Below are positions 1 through 8,361 of a DNA stretch of 11,240 nucleotides, in pieces; position 1 is the first letter of the stretch; every line of letters starts with the position of its first letter. The notes below the pieces were generated by a model. That model worked only from the letters and a program-made list of their open reading frames with translations, did no database searches and was not told the origin of the DNA. The position numbers and the translations under genes are program-made. Source of the stretch: Sphingomonas bacterium. Its GTDB lineage: Bacteria > Pseudomonadota > Alphaproteobacteria > Sphingomonadales > Sphingomonadaceae. Location of the stretch: contig NZ_CAHJWX010000024.1 in assembly GCF_903643065.1 (NCBI RefSeq), forward strand, positions 1-11,240, read 5' to 3'.

Positions 1-1244
<1,244 letters not shown>

Positions 1245-1255
1245 GTGACGCGTCC

Positions 1256-2959
1256 TTACGAGAGCTGGCCGTGGATCATCGCGAGATGATCGGCGATGGG
1301 TCCGAGCGCGAGGCTGGGCAGGAAGGTGAGGCCGCCCAGGATCAGCACGATGCCGACCAGCAACCCGACCCAGAGCGGCCCGGTGGTGGGAAAGGAGCCG
1401 GCCGACGGCGGCGTGTACCGCTTGCCCGCCAGGCTGCCGGCGATCGCCAGCATCGGCACGATCACGAAGAACCGGCCGAGCCACATCGCGACCGCGAGCA
1501 TGCCGTCGTAATAGGGCGTGCTGGCGGTCAGCCCGGCAAAGGCCGATCCGTTGTTCCCGACCGCCGAGGTGAAGGCGTAGAGGATCTCCGAAAAGCCGTG
1601 CGGCCCCTTGTTGAGCGGCCCCGCCAGGCCGGGCGCCACCACCGAGCTGATCGCGGCCAGCCCCAGGATGACCAGCGGCAGCACCGCGATCGCGAGCACC
1701 GCGAGCTTGACCTCGCGCGCCTCGATCTTCTTGCCGACATATTCGGGCGTGCGGCCGACCATCAGCCCGGCGACGAACACCGCCAGGATCGCGAACAGCA
1801 GGAAGCCGTAGATGCCCGAGCCGACGCCGCCGACGACGACCTCGCCCAGCTGGATGTTGAACAGCGGCACCAGCCCGCCCAGCGCGGTGAGGCTGTCGTG
1901 CATCGCGTTGACCGCGCCGCACGAGGCCGCCGTGGTGACCACCGCGAACAAGGCGGAGGCGGCCTGGCCGAAGCGGACCTCCTTGCCCTCCATGTTGGCG
2001 CCGCCGACGCCCAGGCCGTGGAGCACCGGGTTGCCCGCCGTCTCCTGCCAATAGACCATTGCGACGCCACCGAGCACGATCAGGATCATCGCCGACAGGA
2101 TCGCCCAGCCCTGGCGCGTGTCGCGCACCGCCTTGCCGAACGTCCAGGTGAGGCCGAAGCCGATCGCGAAGATCGACAGCATCTGGAGGAAGTTGCTGAG
2201 CGCGGTCGGGTTCTCGAACGGGTGCGCGGAATTGGCGTTGAAGAAGCCGCCGCCGTTGGTGCCCAGCATCTTGATCGCTTCCTGGCTCGCGACCGGGCCC
2301 AGCACCAGCGTCTGCTTGATCCCCTCCAGCGTGGTGAGGTCGATCGAGCCCGCCAGCGTCTGCGGCACGCCCGTGGCGACGAGCACCAGCGCGTAGACGA
2401 TCGAGATCGGCAGCAGCAGGTACAGCGTGATCCGCGTCGTGTCGGCCCAGAAATTGCCGATCCCCGTCGTCTCGCGCCGCGCGAAGCCGCGGAACAGCGC
2501 GAAAGCGAGCGCGATGCCGGTCGCGGCGCTGGTGAAGTTGTGGATGGTCAGCGCCAGCATCTGCGACAGGTTCGACATCGTCGATTCGCCCGCATAGCTC
2601 TGCCAGTTGGTGTTGGTGGTGAAGCTGACCGCCGTGTTGGCGGCCAGGTGCTGCGGCAGCCCCGCGTAGCCCAGCGGGTTGAGCGGCAGGTAGAACTGCA
2701 CGCGCAGGAGCGCATAGCTGAACAGCGCCAGCACCGCGTTGAACACCAGCATGTGGACCGCATAACGGTGCCAGCTCTGCTCCTGCTTCGGATCGACGCC
2801 GGCGAGCTTGTAGAAGCCGGCCTCGACCGGGCCGAGCACGAGATGGAGCGGCGTGCGCCGCCCTTCGTAAAGCGCATGCAGCCAGGTGCCGACCGGCTTG
2901 GTCAGCGCCAGCAGCACCGCAAAAAAGGCGAGGACGAGGATCAAGCCCGACAGCGTCAT
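1256..2959 (-). CDS. kdpA: KdpA, potassium-binding and translocating subunit
   Basis: This is the channel-like subunit of KdpFABC, which selects K+ on the periplasmic side and passes it to KdpB. The 567-residue length is normal for the family, with about ten hydrophobic spans. All four pore-loop selectivity segments are visible: TTNTNWQSY (about 114-122), GTNGGGFFN (233-241, containing the region of E. coli Gly232), [10 protein letters not shown] (342-351) and [10 protein letters not shown] (465-474). No key motif is missing. The ATG at 2959 has a strong GGAGG 7 nt upstream that overlaps the kdpF stop codon (TAGGAGG), so kdpF and kdpA are probably translationally coupled. The stop at 1256-1258 lies 11 nt before kdpB. 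In other bacteria this operon is induced at low K+ by KdpD/KdpE; neither gene is in the window. Confidence 0.98.
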   Translation of the reverse strand: MTLSGLILVLAFFAVLLALTKPVGTWLHALYEGRRTPLHLVLGPVEAGFYKLAGVDPKQEQSWHRYAVHMLVFNAVLALFSYALLRVQFYLPLNPLGYAGLPQHLAANTAVSFTTNTNWQSYAGESTMSNLSQMLALTIHNFTSAATGIALAFALFRGFARRETTGIGNFWADTTRITLYLLLPISIVYALVLVATGVPQTLAGSIDLTTLEGIKQTLVLGPVASQEAIKMLGTNGGGFFNANSAHPFENPTALSNFLQMLSIFAIGFGLTWTFGKAVRDTRQGWAILSAMILIVLGGVAMVYWQETAGNPVLHGLGVGGANMEGKEVRFGQAASALFAVVTTAASCGAVNAMHDSLTALGGLVPLFNIQLGEVVVGGVGSGIYGFLLFAILAVFVAGLMVGRTPEYVGKKIEAREVKLAVLAIAVLPLVILGLAAISSVVAPGLAGPLNKGPHGFSEILYAFTSAVGNNGSAFAGLTASTPYYDGMLAVAMWLGRFFVIVPMLAIAGSLAGKRYTPPSAGSFPTTGPLWVGLLVGIVLILGGLTFLPSLALGPIADHLAMIHGQLS

Positions 2960-2970
2960 GGCAACGCCTC

Positions 2971-3060
2971 CTAGAAGCGCTCGGGACGGATCAGCACCGC
3001 CACGAGATAGATGAGAAGCCCGAGCGCGGTCAGGGCGGCGAGGATGAGATCGATGCTCAT
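2971..3060 (-). CDS. kdpF: KdpF, small stabilising subunit of the Kdp pump
   Basis: This 29-residue single-span peptide starts [16 protein letters not shown] and ends in IRPERF. That hydrophobic helix with a short ending resembling (P/A)E(R/A)F is the typical KdpF layout; E. coli KdpF is also 29 residues. In the known complex it sits against KdpA in the membrane and stabilises it. It lies directly before kdpA with a 10-nt gap. Its start is preceded by GAGG very close to the ATG, with a second purine run (AAAGGG) about 9 nt upstream. The 4-nt gap from the preceding peptide ORF suggests coupled translation. The call rests on position, length and the C-terminal motif, since a peptide this short carries little sequence signal. 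Confidence 0.9.
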   Translation of the reverse strand: MSIDLILAALTALGLLIYLVAVLIRPERF

Positions 3061-3064
3061 CGCC

Positions 3065-3148
3065 TCACGCCCTTTCGAGCAGACGGACATAGGCGAGCGT
3101 CAGGGCGAGCAGCCCGACGATCACGGCGATCCAGAGCAGGTCCTGCAT
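3065..3148 (-). CDS. Small single-span membrane peptide upstream of kdpF
   Basis: This 27-codon ORF starts MQDLLWIAVIVGLLALTL and ends YVRLLERA. It forms one hydrophobic helix (about residues 3-20) followed by a short tail with two arginines, which by the positive-inside rule should face the cytoplasm. It fits tightly between the barrel-protein gene (14 nt) and kdpF (4 nt) on the same strand, which is good evidence that it is translated. Its ribosome site is weak (GGGGAC about 10 nt from the ATG), so expression may depend on coupling to the gene before it. It has the size and shape of KdpF but lacks the PERF ending. From memory, similar tiny ORFs with a tail like YVRxxDRL precede kdpF in other genomes. 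An accessory Kdp subunit or a regulator of the pump are both possible; the function is not known to me. Confidence 0.65.
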   Translation of the reverse strand: MQDLLWIAVIVGLLALTLAYVRLLERA

Positions 3149-3162
3149 GACGATGGTCCCCG

Positions 3163-3978
3163 TCAGAACTTGGTCGACAGGCCGAAATAGACCTGTGCGT
3201 CCGGCGTGAAGCGGTTGAGGCCGAAATTGCCGCCCACATCGATCTGCAGGGTCGGGCTGAGCAGATAGGCGATCGCGGTGTCGGCCGAATATTGGTGCAC
3301 CGTGCCCGCCGGATCGTAATTCTGCGCGCTGTAGAACTCGGCGTAGATCGTCGCCTTGCCCGCCGACTTGGCGAGATTGGCGATGCCGACCAGCTGCGCG
3401 TGGCGGCCGTGGCGGTCACCGTCGGCGAGCAGGTCGACCTCCGGCCCGAAATTGAGCGTGAAGCCCTGCGGCAGAGAGAAGACGACCGGCGCCGCGACGC
3501 CGCCTTCCCAGCGGCGGTTGCCGATGCCGAGCCTGGCGGTCGGCGCCTTGACGAACGGCAGCACCGCGATCTGCACCTTGCTGTCGGACGGGCTCAGCCT
3601 CTGCTTGACGCGCAGGTACAGGTCGCCGACGCCGCCGATCGTGTCGTGCGACCCACCGGCGGACGCGCGCGCGGTGACATAGGGCGCGATGTTCGCCTCC
3701 ACATCCGTGTGCGGCCCGACGCCGAGCTTCAGATACGGGTTGGTGTAGAGGACCACGTCCGTGCGCACGCCGCCGTCGGTGTTGCGCGTCCAGTTGCCGA
3801 GGTCCGTTTCGAGCTGGACCACGCCCGCCGGCACGGTGCAGGCCGCGTTCGCCTTGGTGGGGCGGTCGGTGCAGATCGGCGCCGGCGCGGTCGCGTCAGG
3901 CGCGCTGCTCTGCGCCTGCGCGGAACCGGCCGTCAACGGTAGGGACAAGGTGGCGACCAGCGCCAGAACCAGCTTCAT
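3163..3978 (-). CDS. Outer-membrane beta-barrel transporter-like protein (Phenol_MetA_deg family) heading the kdp operon
   Basis: This 271-residue protein starts with a clear signal peptide (MKLVLALVATLSLPLTAG) and a signal peptidase I site, AQA|Q, after residue 22. The mature part opens with ICTDRPTKANAACTVPAG then LETDLGNW, which resembles the TDRP...G...E-D opening of the 'MetA-pathway of phenol degradation' or 'transporter' family (PF13557). It continues as alternating amphipathic strands and ends in Phe, the usual outer-membrane barrel ending. These points predict an outer-membrane pore of unknown substrate. The stop is 14 nt before the peptide ORF preceding kdpF, so it is probably co-transcribed with kdp, and a role in K+ passage is an inference from that. 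I chose the ATG at 3978, which has GGGGG just upstream. A TTG at 3990 with GGAGG 7 nt upstream is a real alternative and would add four residues (MGVP). Confidence 0.85.
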   Translation of the reverse strand: MKLVLALVATLSLPLTAGSAQAQSSAPDATAPAPICTDRPTKANAACTVPAGVVQLETDLGNWTRNTDGGVRTDVVLYTNPYLKLGVGPHTDVEANIAPYVTARASAGGSHDTIGGVGDLYLRVKQRLSPSDSKVQIAVLPFVKAPTARLGIGNRRWEGGVAAPVVFSLPQGFTLNFGPEVDLLADGDRHGRHAQLVGIANLAKSAGKATIYAEFYSAQNYDPAGTVHQYSADTAIAYLLSPTLQIDVGGNFGLNRFTPDAQVYFGLSTKF

Positions 3979-4039
3979 CGGAACCCCCAAGGCGGCGCCT
4001 CCAGGTCGGCGGCGCTAATGACGAGGGGGGTGGATTAGG

Positions 4040-4071
4040 CCCGCCGTCCGTAGCGAAGCGAGACGGGCGGG
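4040..4071 (-). promoter_or_regulatory. GC-rich hairpin in the leader of the barrel-kdp operon
   Basis: CCCGCCGTC at 4040-4048 pairs with GACGGGCGGG at 4062-4071 with one bulged base. The loop contains TAGCGAAGCG. It lies about 60 nt upstream of the barrel gene start and 50 nt downstream of the kup1 stop, so it is either in the kdp operon leader or in the kup1 3' region. No T-run follows on the minus strand, so it does not look like a standard terminator. It could be a leader structure, an mRNA-stabilising hairpin or a small repeated palindrome. A TACTAT hexamer on the minus strand at 4083-4088 could be a -10 box, but no convincing -35 accompanies it. Confidence 0.35.
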
Positions 4072-4100
4072 GGATGATCTCCATAGTATTTGCATAGGGT

Positions 4101-4117
4101 CGCGCCGTCCGGGCGCG
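4101..4117 (-). terminator. Hairpin just after the minus-strand kup gene (weak terminator candidate)
   Basis: CGCGCC at 4101-4106 and GGCGCG at 4112-4117 form a perfect 6-bp GC stem with a 5-nt loop, only 4 nt past the kup1 stop codon. On the minus strand it is followed by ACCCTATGCAAATA rather than a T-tract. Termination would therefore be inefficient or Rho-aided, and read-through from kup1 into the barrel-kdp operon cannot be excluded. Confidence 0.35.
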
Positions 4118-4121
4118 GCGA

Positions 4122-6032
4122 TCAGATCTCCAGCTGCGAACCGAGTTCGACGACGCGGTTGGTCGGCAGCTTGAAGAAGTCCATCGCGCTCTCGGCGTTG
4201 CGGACCATCCAGGCGAACAGCTTCTCGCGCCACAGCGCCATGCCCGGCCGCTCCGACGCGATCAGCGTCTGGCGGCCGAGGAAGAAGCTGGTCTCCATCG
4301 GCTTGAGCGGGCCGCCGTCGATCCGGATCGCGCTCAGCGCCGCTGGCACGTCGATCTCGTCCATGAAGCCATAGTGGAGGATCGCGCGGACGAACCGGTC
4401 GTCGATCGGCTGCACCTCCAGGCGCGCGTCGGCGCCGATCGTGGGCACCTTGCCGATCAGCACGGTGACGATGATGACGCGTTCGTGCAGCACTTTGTTA
4501 TGCTTGACGTTGTGGAGCAGCGCGTGGGGCACGCCCTCGCGCGAGGAGGACAGGAACACCGCCGTGCCGGCGACCCGCTCCAAGCTGCCGCGCGCGGAGC
4601 GGGCGAACAGCTCGGCCGACATCGCGCCCTCCGCCAGCCGCGCGCGCATGATCTGCCGCCCCTTCGCCCAGGTGGTGAGCAGCGTGAACGCGATCGCGGC
4701 GACCAGCAGCGGAAACCAGCCGCCATCGGGGATCTTGGTCGCGTTGGAGGTGAAATACAGGCCGTCGACGACGACGAACAACCCGGTCAGCGTGAACGCG
4801 AGCGGCCGGGGCCAGCGCCAGACGGAGACGGTGAGCACGCCCAGCATCAGCGCGGTGATGAACATCGTCCCCGTCACCGCGATGCCATAGGCGGCGGCGA
4901 GCGCGCCCGAGCCGCGAAAGCCCAGCACCAGGGCGACGACCAGGATCAGCAGCGCCCAGTTGACCAGCGGCACATAGATCTGGCCGATCGCGGTCTCGCT
5001 GGTATGCTCGATCCGCAGGCGCGGCAGGAAGCCGAGCTGCACCGCCTGTTGCGTCACCGAATAGGCGCCCGAGATCACCGCCTGGCTGGCGATCACCGTC
5101 GCCAGCGTCGCCAGGATCACCAGCGGCAGCCGCGCGGCGGCGGGCGCCATCAGGAAGAAGGGGTTCTGGACGGTGTCGGGCTGGCCCAGGATCAGCGCGC
5201 CCTGACCCAGATAGTTGAGCATCAGGCACGGCAGCGCCACGTACAGCCACGCGATCGAGATCGCCCGGCGCCCGAAATGACCCATGTCGGCGTACAGCGC
5301 CTCCGCCCCCGTCACCGCCAGCACGACGGAACCCAGCGCCAGAAAGGCGAGGCGGAAATCGAGCAGGAAGAAGTTGAGCGCCCACCACGGGTTGATCGCG
5401 CCCAGGATCGCGGGATGCGCCGCGATGTTGGTGACGCCGAGCACCGCGATCACCGCGAAATAGAACACCATCACCGGCCCGAACAGCGCCCCCACCCGCG
5501 CCGTGCCGTGCCGCTGGATCGTGAACAGCGCCACCAGGATGCCGATCGACAGCGGCAAGACGAAGCGCGTCATGCCGCTCTCGACGACGCTGAGCCCTTC
5601 CACCGCCGACAGGACGGAGATGGCGGGCGTGATGATCGCGTCGCCATAGAAGAGCGCGGTCGCGGCGATGCCCAGCATCACCAGCCCCCCCGTCCAGCGC
5701 CGCTCGCCGACCCGATCCGCGATCAGCGCGAGCAGCGCCAGGCTGCCGCCCTCGCCGCCATTGTCCGCGCGCAGGATGACGAGGACGTATTTGACCGTGA
5801 CGATCAGCATCATCGTCCAGAACACCAAGCTCAGCACGCCGAAGACATGCGGCTGGTCGACGGGCAGCGGGTGCGGCCCGACCAGGCTCTCCTTGAGCGA
5901 ATAAAGCGGCGACGTGCCGATGTCGCCGAACACCACCCCCAGCGCGCCCAGCGCCAGCGTCCGGGTGGAGCCGTGCGGCTGATGATCGGCAACCGGCTGA
6001 GCCGGCGCGGTGATGATGGTGCTGCCGCTCAT
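4122..6032 (-). CDS. kup: KUP-family potassium uptake protein (minus-strand copy)
   Basis: This inner-membrane K+ carrier of the KUP/HAK/KT family probably works as a K+/H+ symporter. It has 636 residues; the first 455 or so hold about twelve hydrophobic spans and the last 180 form the cytoplasmic domain typical of KUP. Signature segments are GVVFGDIGTSPLY (about 32-44), ILRADNGGEGG, YGDAIITPAISVLSAVEGL, GAEALYADMGHFGRR, SQAVISGAYSVTQQAVQLGF and SNATKIPDGGWFPL. The C-terminal domain contains LLHNVKHNKVLHERV and the family ending VVELGSQLEI. The reading frame stays open upstream to 6521, but conservation begins at MSGSTII, so I place the start at 6032. The SD there is weak (CGGG), and an ATG at 6062 lies inside a palindrome. 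It points away from the second kup gene and toward the kdp operon, 143 bp from the barrel gene. Confidence 0.94.
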   Translation of the reverse strand: MSGSTIITAPAQPVADHQPHGSTRTLALGALGVVFGDIGTSPLYSLKESLVGPHPLPVDQPHVFGVLSLVFWTMMLIVTVKYVLVILRADNGGEGGSLALLALIADRVGERRWTGGLVMLGIAATALFYGDAIITPAISVLSAVEGLSVVESGMTRFVLPLSIGILVALFTIQRHGTARVGALFGPVMVFYFAVIAVLGVTNIAAHPAILGAINPWWALNFFLLDFRLAFLALGSVVLAVTGAEALYADMGHFGRRAISIAWLYVALPCLMLNYLGQGALILGQPDTVQNPFFLMAPAAARLPLVILATLATVIASQAVISGAYSVTQQAVQLGFLPRLRIEHTSETAIGQIYVPLVNWALLILVVALVLGFRGSGALAAAYGIAVTGTMFITALMLGVLTVSVWRWPRPLAFTLTGLFVVVDGLYFTSNATKIPDGGWFPLLVAAIAFTLLTTWAKGRQIMRARLAEGAMSAELFARSARGSLERVAGTAVFLSSSREGVPHALLHNVKHNKVLHERVIIVTVLIGKVPTIGADARLEVQPIDDRFVRAILHYGFMDEIDVPAALSAIRIDGGPLKPMETSFFLGRQTLIASERPGMALWREKLFAWMVRNAESAMDFFKLPTNRVVELGSQLEI

Positions 6033-6055
6033 CCCGGCGCTATGGCGCGCGCACC

Positions 6056-6111
6056 CCGTCATGGCGAGCGTCAATACGGGCGAGGCGCCGGCCCGGCGCC
6101 AGGGATGACGG
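6056..6111. repeat. Imperfect palindrome between the small ORF and the minus-strand kup gene
   Basis: The outer arms are CCGTCATGGCG (6056-6066) and CGCCAGGGATGACGG (6097-6111). They pair over 11 bp, with four unpaired bases in the right arm. An alternative inner hairpin uses two GGCGCC boxes (6084-6089 and 6095-6100) around GGCCC. It fills the gap between the 48-codon ORF (stop at 6112-6114) and kup1 (start 6032). CGTCATnGCGAG and GGGATGACGG resemble ends of short palindromic elements scattered in alphaproteobacterial intergenic DNA. It may be a degraded repeat unit, or a structure that reduces read-through into kup1 or affects its translation. Confidence 0.45.
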
Positions 6112-6258
6112 TTATCGCGCTTCGCGGTCCCGGACGATCTCGGCGAGTCGGCCGAGCTGCTCTTCTTCCATGCGGATCGACCGTCGCTGGCGCGCCAGCA
6201 CCCGGAGCAGCGTGCCGAGCAGCGCGATCGAGACGAACAGATGCGCGACGGCGGACAT
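6112..6258 (-). CDS. Small membrane protein encoded between the two kup genes
   Basis: This 48-codon ORF starts MSAVAHLFVSIALLGTLLRV, a single hydrophobic span at about residues 3-22. It is followed by a basic stretch (LARQRRSIR) and a charged, probably helical tail rich in Glu and Arg ending in DREAR. This looks like a type of small inner-membrane protein with a cytoplasmic helix. The ATG at 6258 has GGAGAAAGGG 6-15 nt upstream, one of the better ribosome sites in the window. That site can also fold into a CCTTCTC/GAGAAAGG hairpin, which might mask it. It is co-directional with kup1, 79 nt upstream of it. The frame is open back to 6336, but nothing there looks conserved or has an SD. I do not recognise the family. 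A partner or regulator of KUP is possible only by location. Confidence 0.5.
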   Translation of the reverse strand: MSAVAHLFVSIALLGTLLRVLARQRRSIRMEEEQLGRLAEIVRDREAR

Positions 6259-6417
6259 GCGACACCCTTTCTCCATGCGAGAAGGACATGGTCGGGGCCG
6301 TATTGGAACAACAGGTCGTTCGGACCGGCCAGGCATGGCTTTTTCGTAGTCAGGCCGGCGCCCGGCGGCGCGACGATGCTCCGTGACGAGGCGCGCGGGC
6401 GGGCGTAGGGCGCGTCG
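6259..6417. promoter_or_regulatory. Divergent intergenic region that should hold the kup promoters
   Basis: These 159 bp separate the minus-strand small ORF and kup1 from the plus-strand kup2, so promoters for both directions must lie here or within the small ORF. I found no convincing -35/-10 pair on either strand. TTGGAA at 6303-6308 has no matching -10 at normal spacing. A run of five T at 6340-6344 gives the only AT-rich patch. TAGGG at 6406-6410, 7 nt before the kup2 ATG, is its likely ribosome site. The assignment as a promoter region rests on gene orientation only. Confidence 0.4.
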
Positions 6418-8316
6418 ATGTCTGACGTTCTTGCACCGCCCGGCCGTGCCCGCTCGATCGGCCGGGCGGGGGCGGCGGCGTCGCTGGCGGCGCTCGGCGT
6501 CGTGTATGGGGATATCGGCACCAGTCCGCTCTACGCGTTCAAGGTCGCGGTGAACGCCGCCGCCATGGCGCCCGCCGCCGCCGCGATCGGGGTCGCGTCG
6601 CTGATCATCTGGTCGCTGGTGCTGGTGGTGTCGGTCAAATACGCGCTGCTGATCCTGCGCGCGGACAATGGCGGCGAGGGCGGGGTGGTCGCGATGCTGG
6701 CGCTGCTCGGCGCGCGCGACGCCAAGCCGCGGACGCCGAAGGCGGCGCTGCTCGTGCTCGGGCTGGTCGGCGCGGCGCTGTTATATGGCGACGGCGCGAT
6801 CACGCCCGCGATCTCGGTGCTGAGCGCGGTCGAGGGGTTGAAGGCCGATGCGCCTTCGCTCGCGCCGGCGGTGCTGCCGCTGTCGGTCGCCATCCTGATC
6901 GGGCTGTTCGCGGCGCAGAGCCGGGGCACGGGGACGATCGGGCGCGTGTTCGGGCCGGTGATGCTGCTGTGGTTCGCGGCGCTGGCGGCGCTGGGGCTGG
7001 TCCACATCGCCGCGCACCCGCGCGTGCTCGGCGCGATCGATCCGCTGCGCGCGACCGGCTTCGTGCTCCATGCGCCGCTGCCTGTCAGTTTCGCCGTGTT
7101 CGGCGCGGTGTTCCTGGCGGTGACGGGCGGGGAGGCCATGTACGCGGACATGGGCCATTTCGGGCGGACGCCGATCCGCCTCGCCTGGTTCGCGGTGGCG
7201 TTGCCGGCGCTGGTGCTTAACTATCTGGGCCAGGCGGCGCTGGTCGGCGCCGATCCAGCGGCGCTCGCCAACCCGTTCTTCGGCCTCGCGCCGGGCTGGG
7301 CGCATTACCCGCTCGTCGCCTTCGCCACGGCGGCGACGGTGATCGCCAGCCAGGCGATCATCTCCGGCGTGTTCTCGTTGACGCAGCAGTCGATCCAGCT
7401 CGGCTTCCTGCCCCGGCTGGGGCTGCGCCATACCGCCGAGCACGAGCGCGGCCAGGTCTATCTGCCGCTCGCCAACTGGCTGCTCGCGGCGGGCACGCTG
7501 GCGGCGGTGCTGATGTTCCGCTCGTCGGACGCGCTCGCCGGCGCCTATGGCATCGCGGTATCGGGGCTGATGGCGATCTCCACCGTCCTGGCGGCGCTGG
7601 TGGCGATCCGCTGGGGGTACAACCCGCTGCTCGTGGTGGCGGTCAACGGCGGCTTCTTCCTGCTCGATCTGGTGTTCTTCGCCGCCAACTCGACCAAGCT
7701 GCTGGAAGGAGGCTGGTTTCCGCTGCTGATCGCGGGACTGATCGCGCTGTTGATGCTGACCTGGCGGGAAGGCGTGATCCTGGTCGAGCGGCGCCGCGCC
7801 GGCGAGCGGCAGGACGAGGCGGTGTTCCTCGATCGGCTGACCGCCGGGCCCGTCGCGCGCACGCCCGGCGTCGGCGCTTTCCTGAGTGCTGCGACCCATG
7901 GCATCCCGCTGTCGCTGACGACGCATCTGCGCCACAACCAGGCCTTGCAGGAGCGCGTGCTGCTGGTCTCGGTGATGACCTGCGAGACGCCGTTCGTCGC
8001 GCCCGAGCGGCGCGCGGCGGTGACTCGCGTCGCCGACGACGTGACGCGGGTCGTGCTCCATTTCGGCTTCATGGAAACTATCGACATCCCGCGCGGCCTG
8101 CGCGACGCCCCCGTCCGGCTGAGCGAGGAGGAGATGAAGCGACTGAGCTATTATATCGGTCACGAGACGGTGATCGCCGATCGCGGCATCCCCGGCATGG
8201 CACGCTGGCGCGAGGCGCTGTTCGTCTCCCTGCAGCGCAACACCGCCTCGACCGGCAGCTCGTTCTGCATCCCCTCCGACCAGCTGGTGGAGATCGGGAC
8301 GGAGGTGAGGATCTGA
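6418..8316 (+). CDS. kup: KUP-family potassium uptake protein (plus-strand copy)
   Basis: This is the second K+ carrier of the KUP family, with 632 residues. It has GVVYGDIGTSPLYAF at about 27-41, ILRADNGGEGG, YGDGAITPAISVLSAVEGL, GGEAMYADMGHFGR, SQAIISGVFSLTQQSIQLGF and AANSTKLLEGGWFPL. The roughly 180-residue cytoplasmic tail contains LTTHLRHNQALQERV and ends VEIGTEVRI. All motifs carrying the family's conserved acidic and glycine residues are intact. It is clearly paralogous to the minus-strand kup but diverged throughout, especially in the N-terminus, the loops and the tail. That argues for an old duplication or separate descent rather than a recent copy. The ATG at 6418 has TAGGG 7 nt upstream. 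It ends 45 nt before glyA, from which a hairpin separates it. No regulatory motif is apparent. Confidence 0.94.
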   Translation: MSDVLAPPGRARSIGRAGAAASLAALGVVYGDIGTSPLYAFKVAVNAAAMAPAAAAIGVASLIIWSLVLVVSVKYALLILRADNGGEGGVVAMLALLGARDAKPRTPKAALLVLGLVGAALLYGDGAITPAISVLSAVEGLKADAPSLAPAVLPLSVAILIGLFAAQSRGTGTIGRVFGPVMLLWFAALAALGLVHIAAHPRVLGAIDPLRATGFVLHAPLPVSFAVFGAVFLAVTGGEAMYADMGHFGRTPIRLAWFAVALPALVLNYLGQAALVGADPAALANPFFGLAPGWAHYPLVAFATAATVIASQAIISGVFSLTQQSIQLGFLPRLGLRHTAEHERGQVYLPLANWLLAAGTLAAVLMFRSSDALAGAYGIAVSGLMAISTVLAALVAIRWGYNPLLVVAVNGGFFLLDLVFFAANSTKLLEGGWFPLLIAGLIALLMLTWREGVILVERRRAGERQDEAVFLDRLTAGPVARTPGVGAFLSAATHGIPLSLTTHLRHNQALQERVLLVSVMTCETPFVAPERRAAVTRVADDVTRVVLHFGFMETIDIPRGLRDAPVRLSEEEMKRLSYYIGHETVIADRGIPGMARWREALFVSLQRNTASTGSSFCIPSDQLVEIGTEVRI

Positions 8317-8333
8317 TCCGCCGGTGTCGCTGC

Positions 8334-8351
8334 GCGGTGGCGCGCCGCCGC
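8334..8351 (+). terminator. Hairpin between kup2 and glyA
   Basis: GCGGTGG (8334-8340) pairs with CCGCCGC (8345-8351) around CGCG, giving seven pairs including one T-G wobble. It lies 17 nt after the kup2 stop and just before the glyA ribosome site. No T-run follows, so it is a weak terminator at best. It might limit read-through from kup2 or affect access to the glyA start. Confidence 0.3.
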
Positions 8352-8361
8352 GTGAGGCGAT

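Noticed and set aside
1271..2974. A 567-codon open frame on the plus strand, antisense to kdpA
   Set aside because: It mirrors kdpA exactly and has the low-complexity charged composition of a shadow frame. KdpA shows all four selectivity segments.
3896..4084. 62-codon minus-strand ORF overlapping the start of the barrel gene
   Set aside because: It overlaps the signal-peptide region out of frame, has no motif, and its composition looks like a shadow.
3979..4121. KdpE-binding site or potassium/c-di-AMP riboswitch
   Set aside because: I looked for the T-rich E. coli-type KdpE site and for a large structured leader. The gap is only 143 bp and GC-rich, with nothing matching beyond two short hairpins.
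6259..6336. Longer form of the small ORF (74 codons)
   Set aside because: The added residues are Arg/Pro-rich without an SD, whereas the internal ATG at 6258 has a good SD just before the hydrophobic span.
4374..6386. A 670-codon open frame on the plus strand, antisense to kup1
   Set aside because: It has the same shadow composition, overlaps a clear KUP gene, and has no recognisable motif.
6033..6521. N-terminal extension of kup1 giving a 799-residue protein
   Set aside because: The extra 163 residues run through the small ORF and the kup2 start region, have shadow composition and no KUP similarity.
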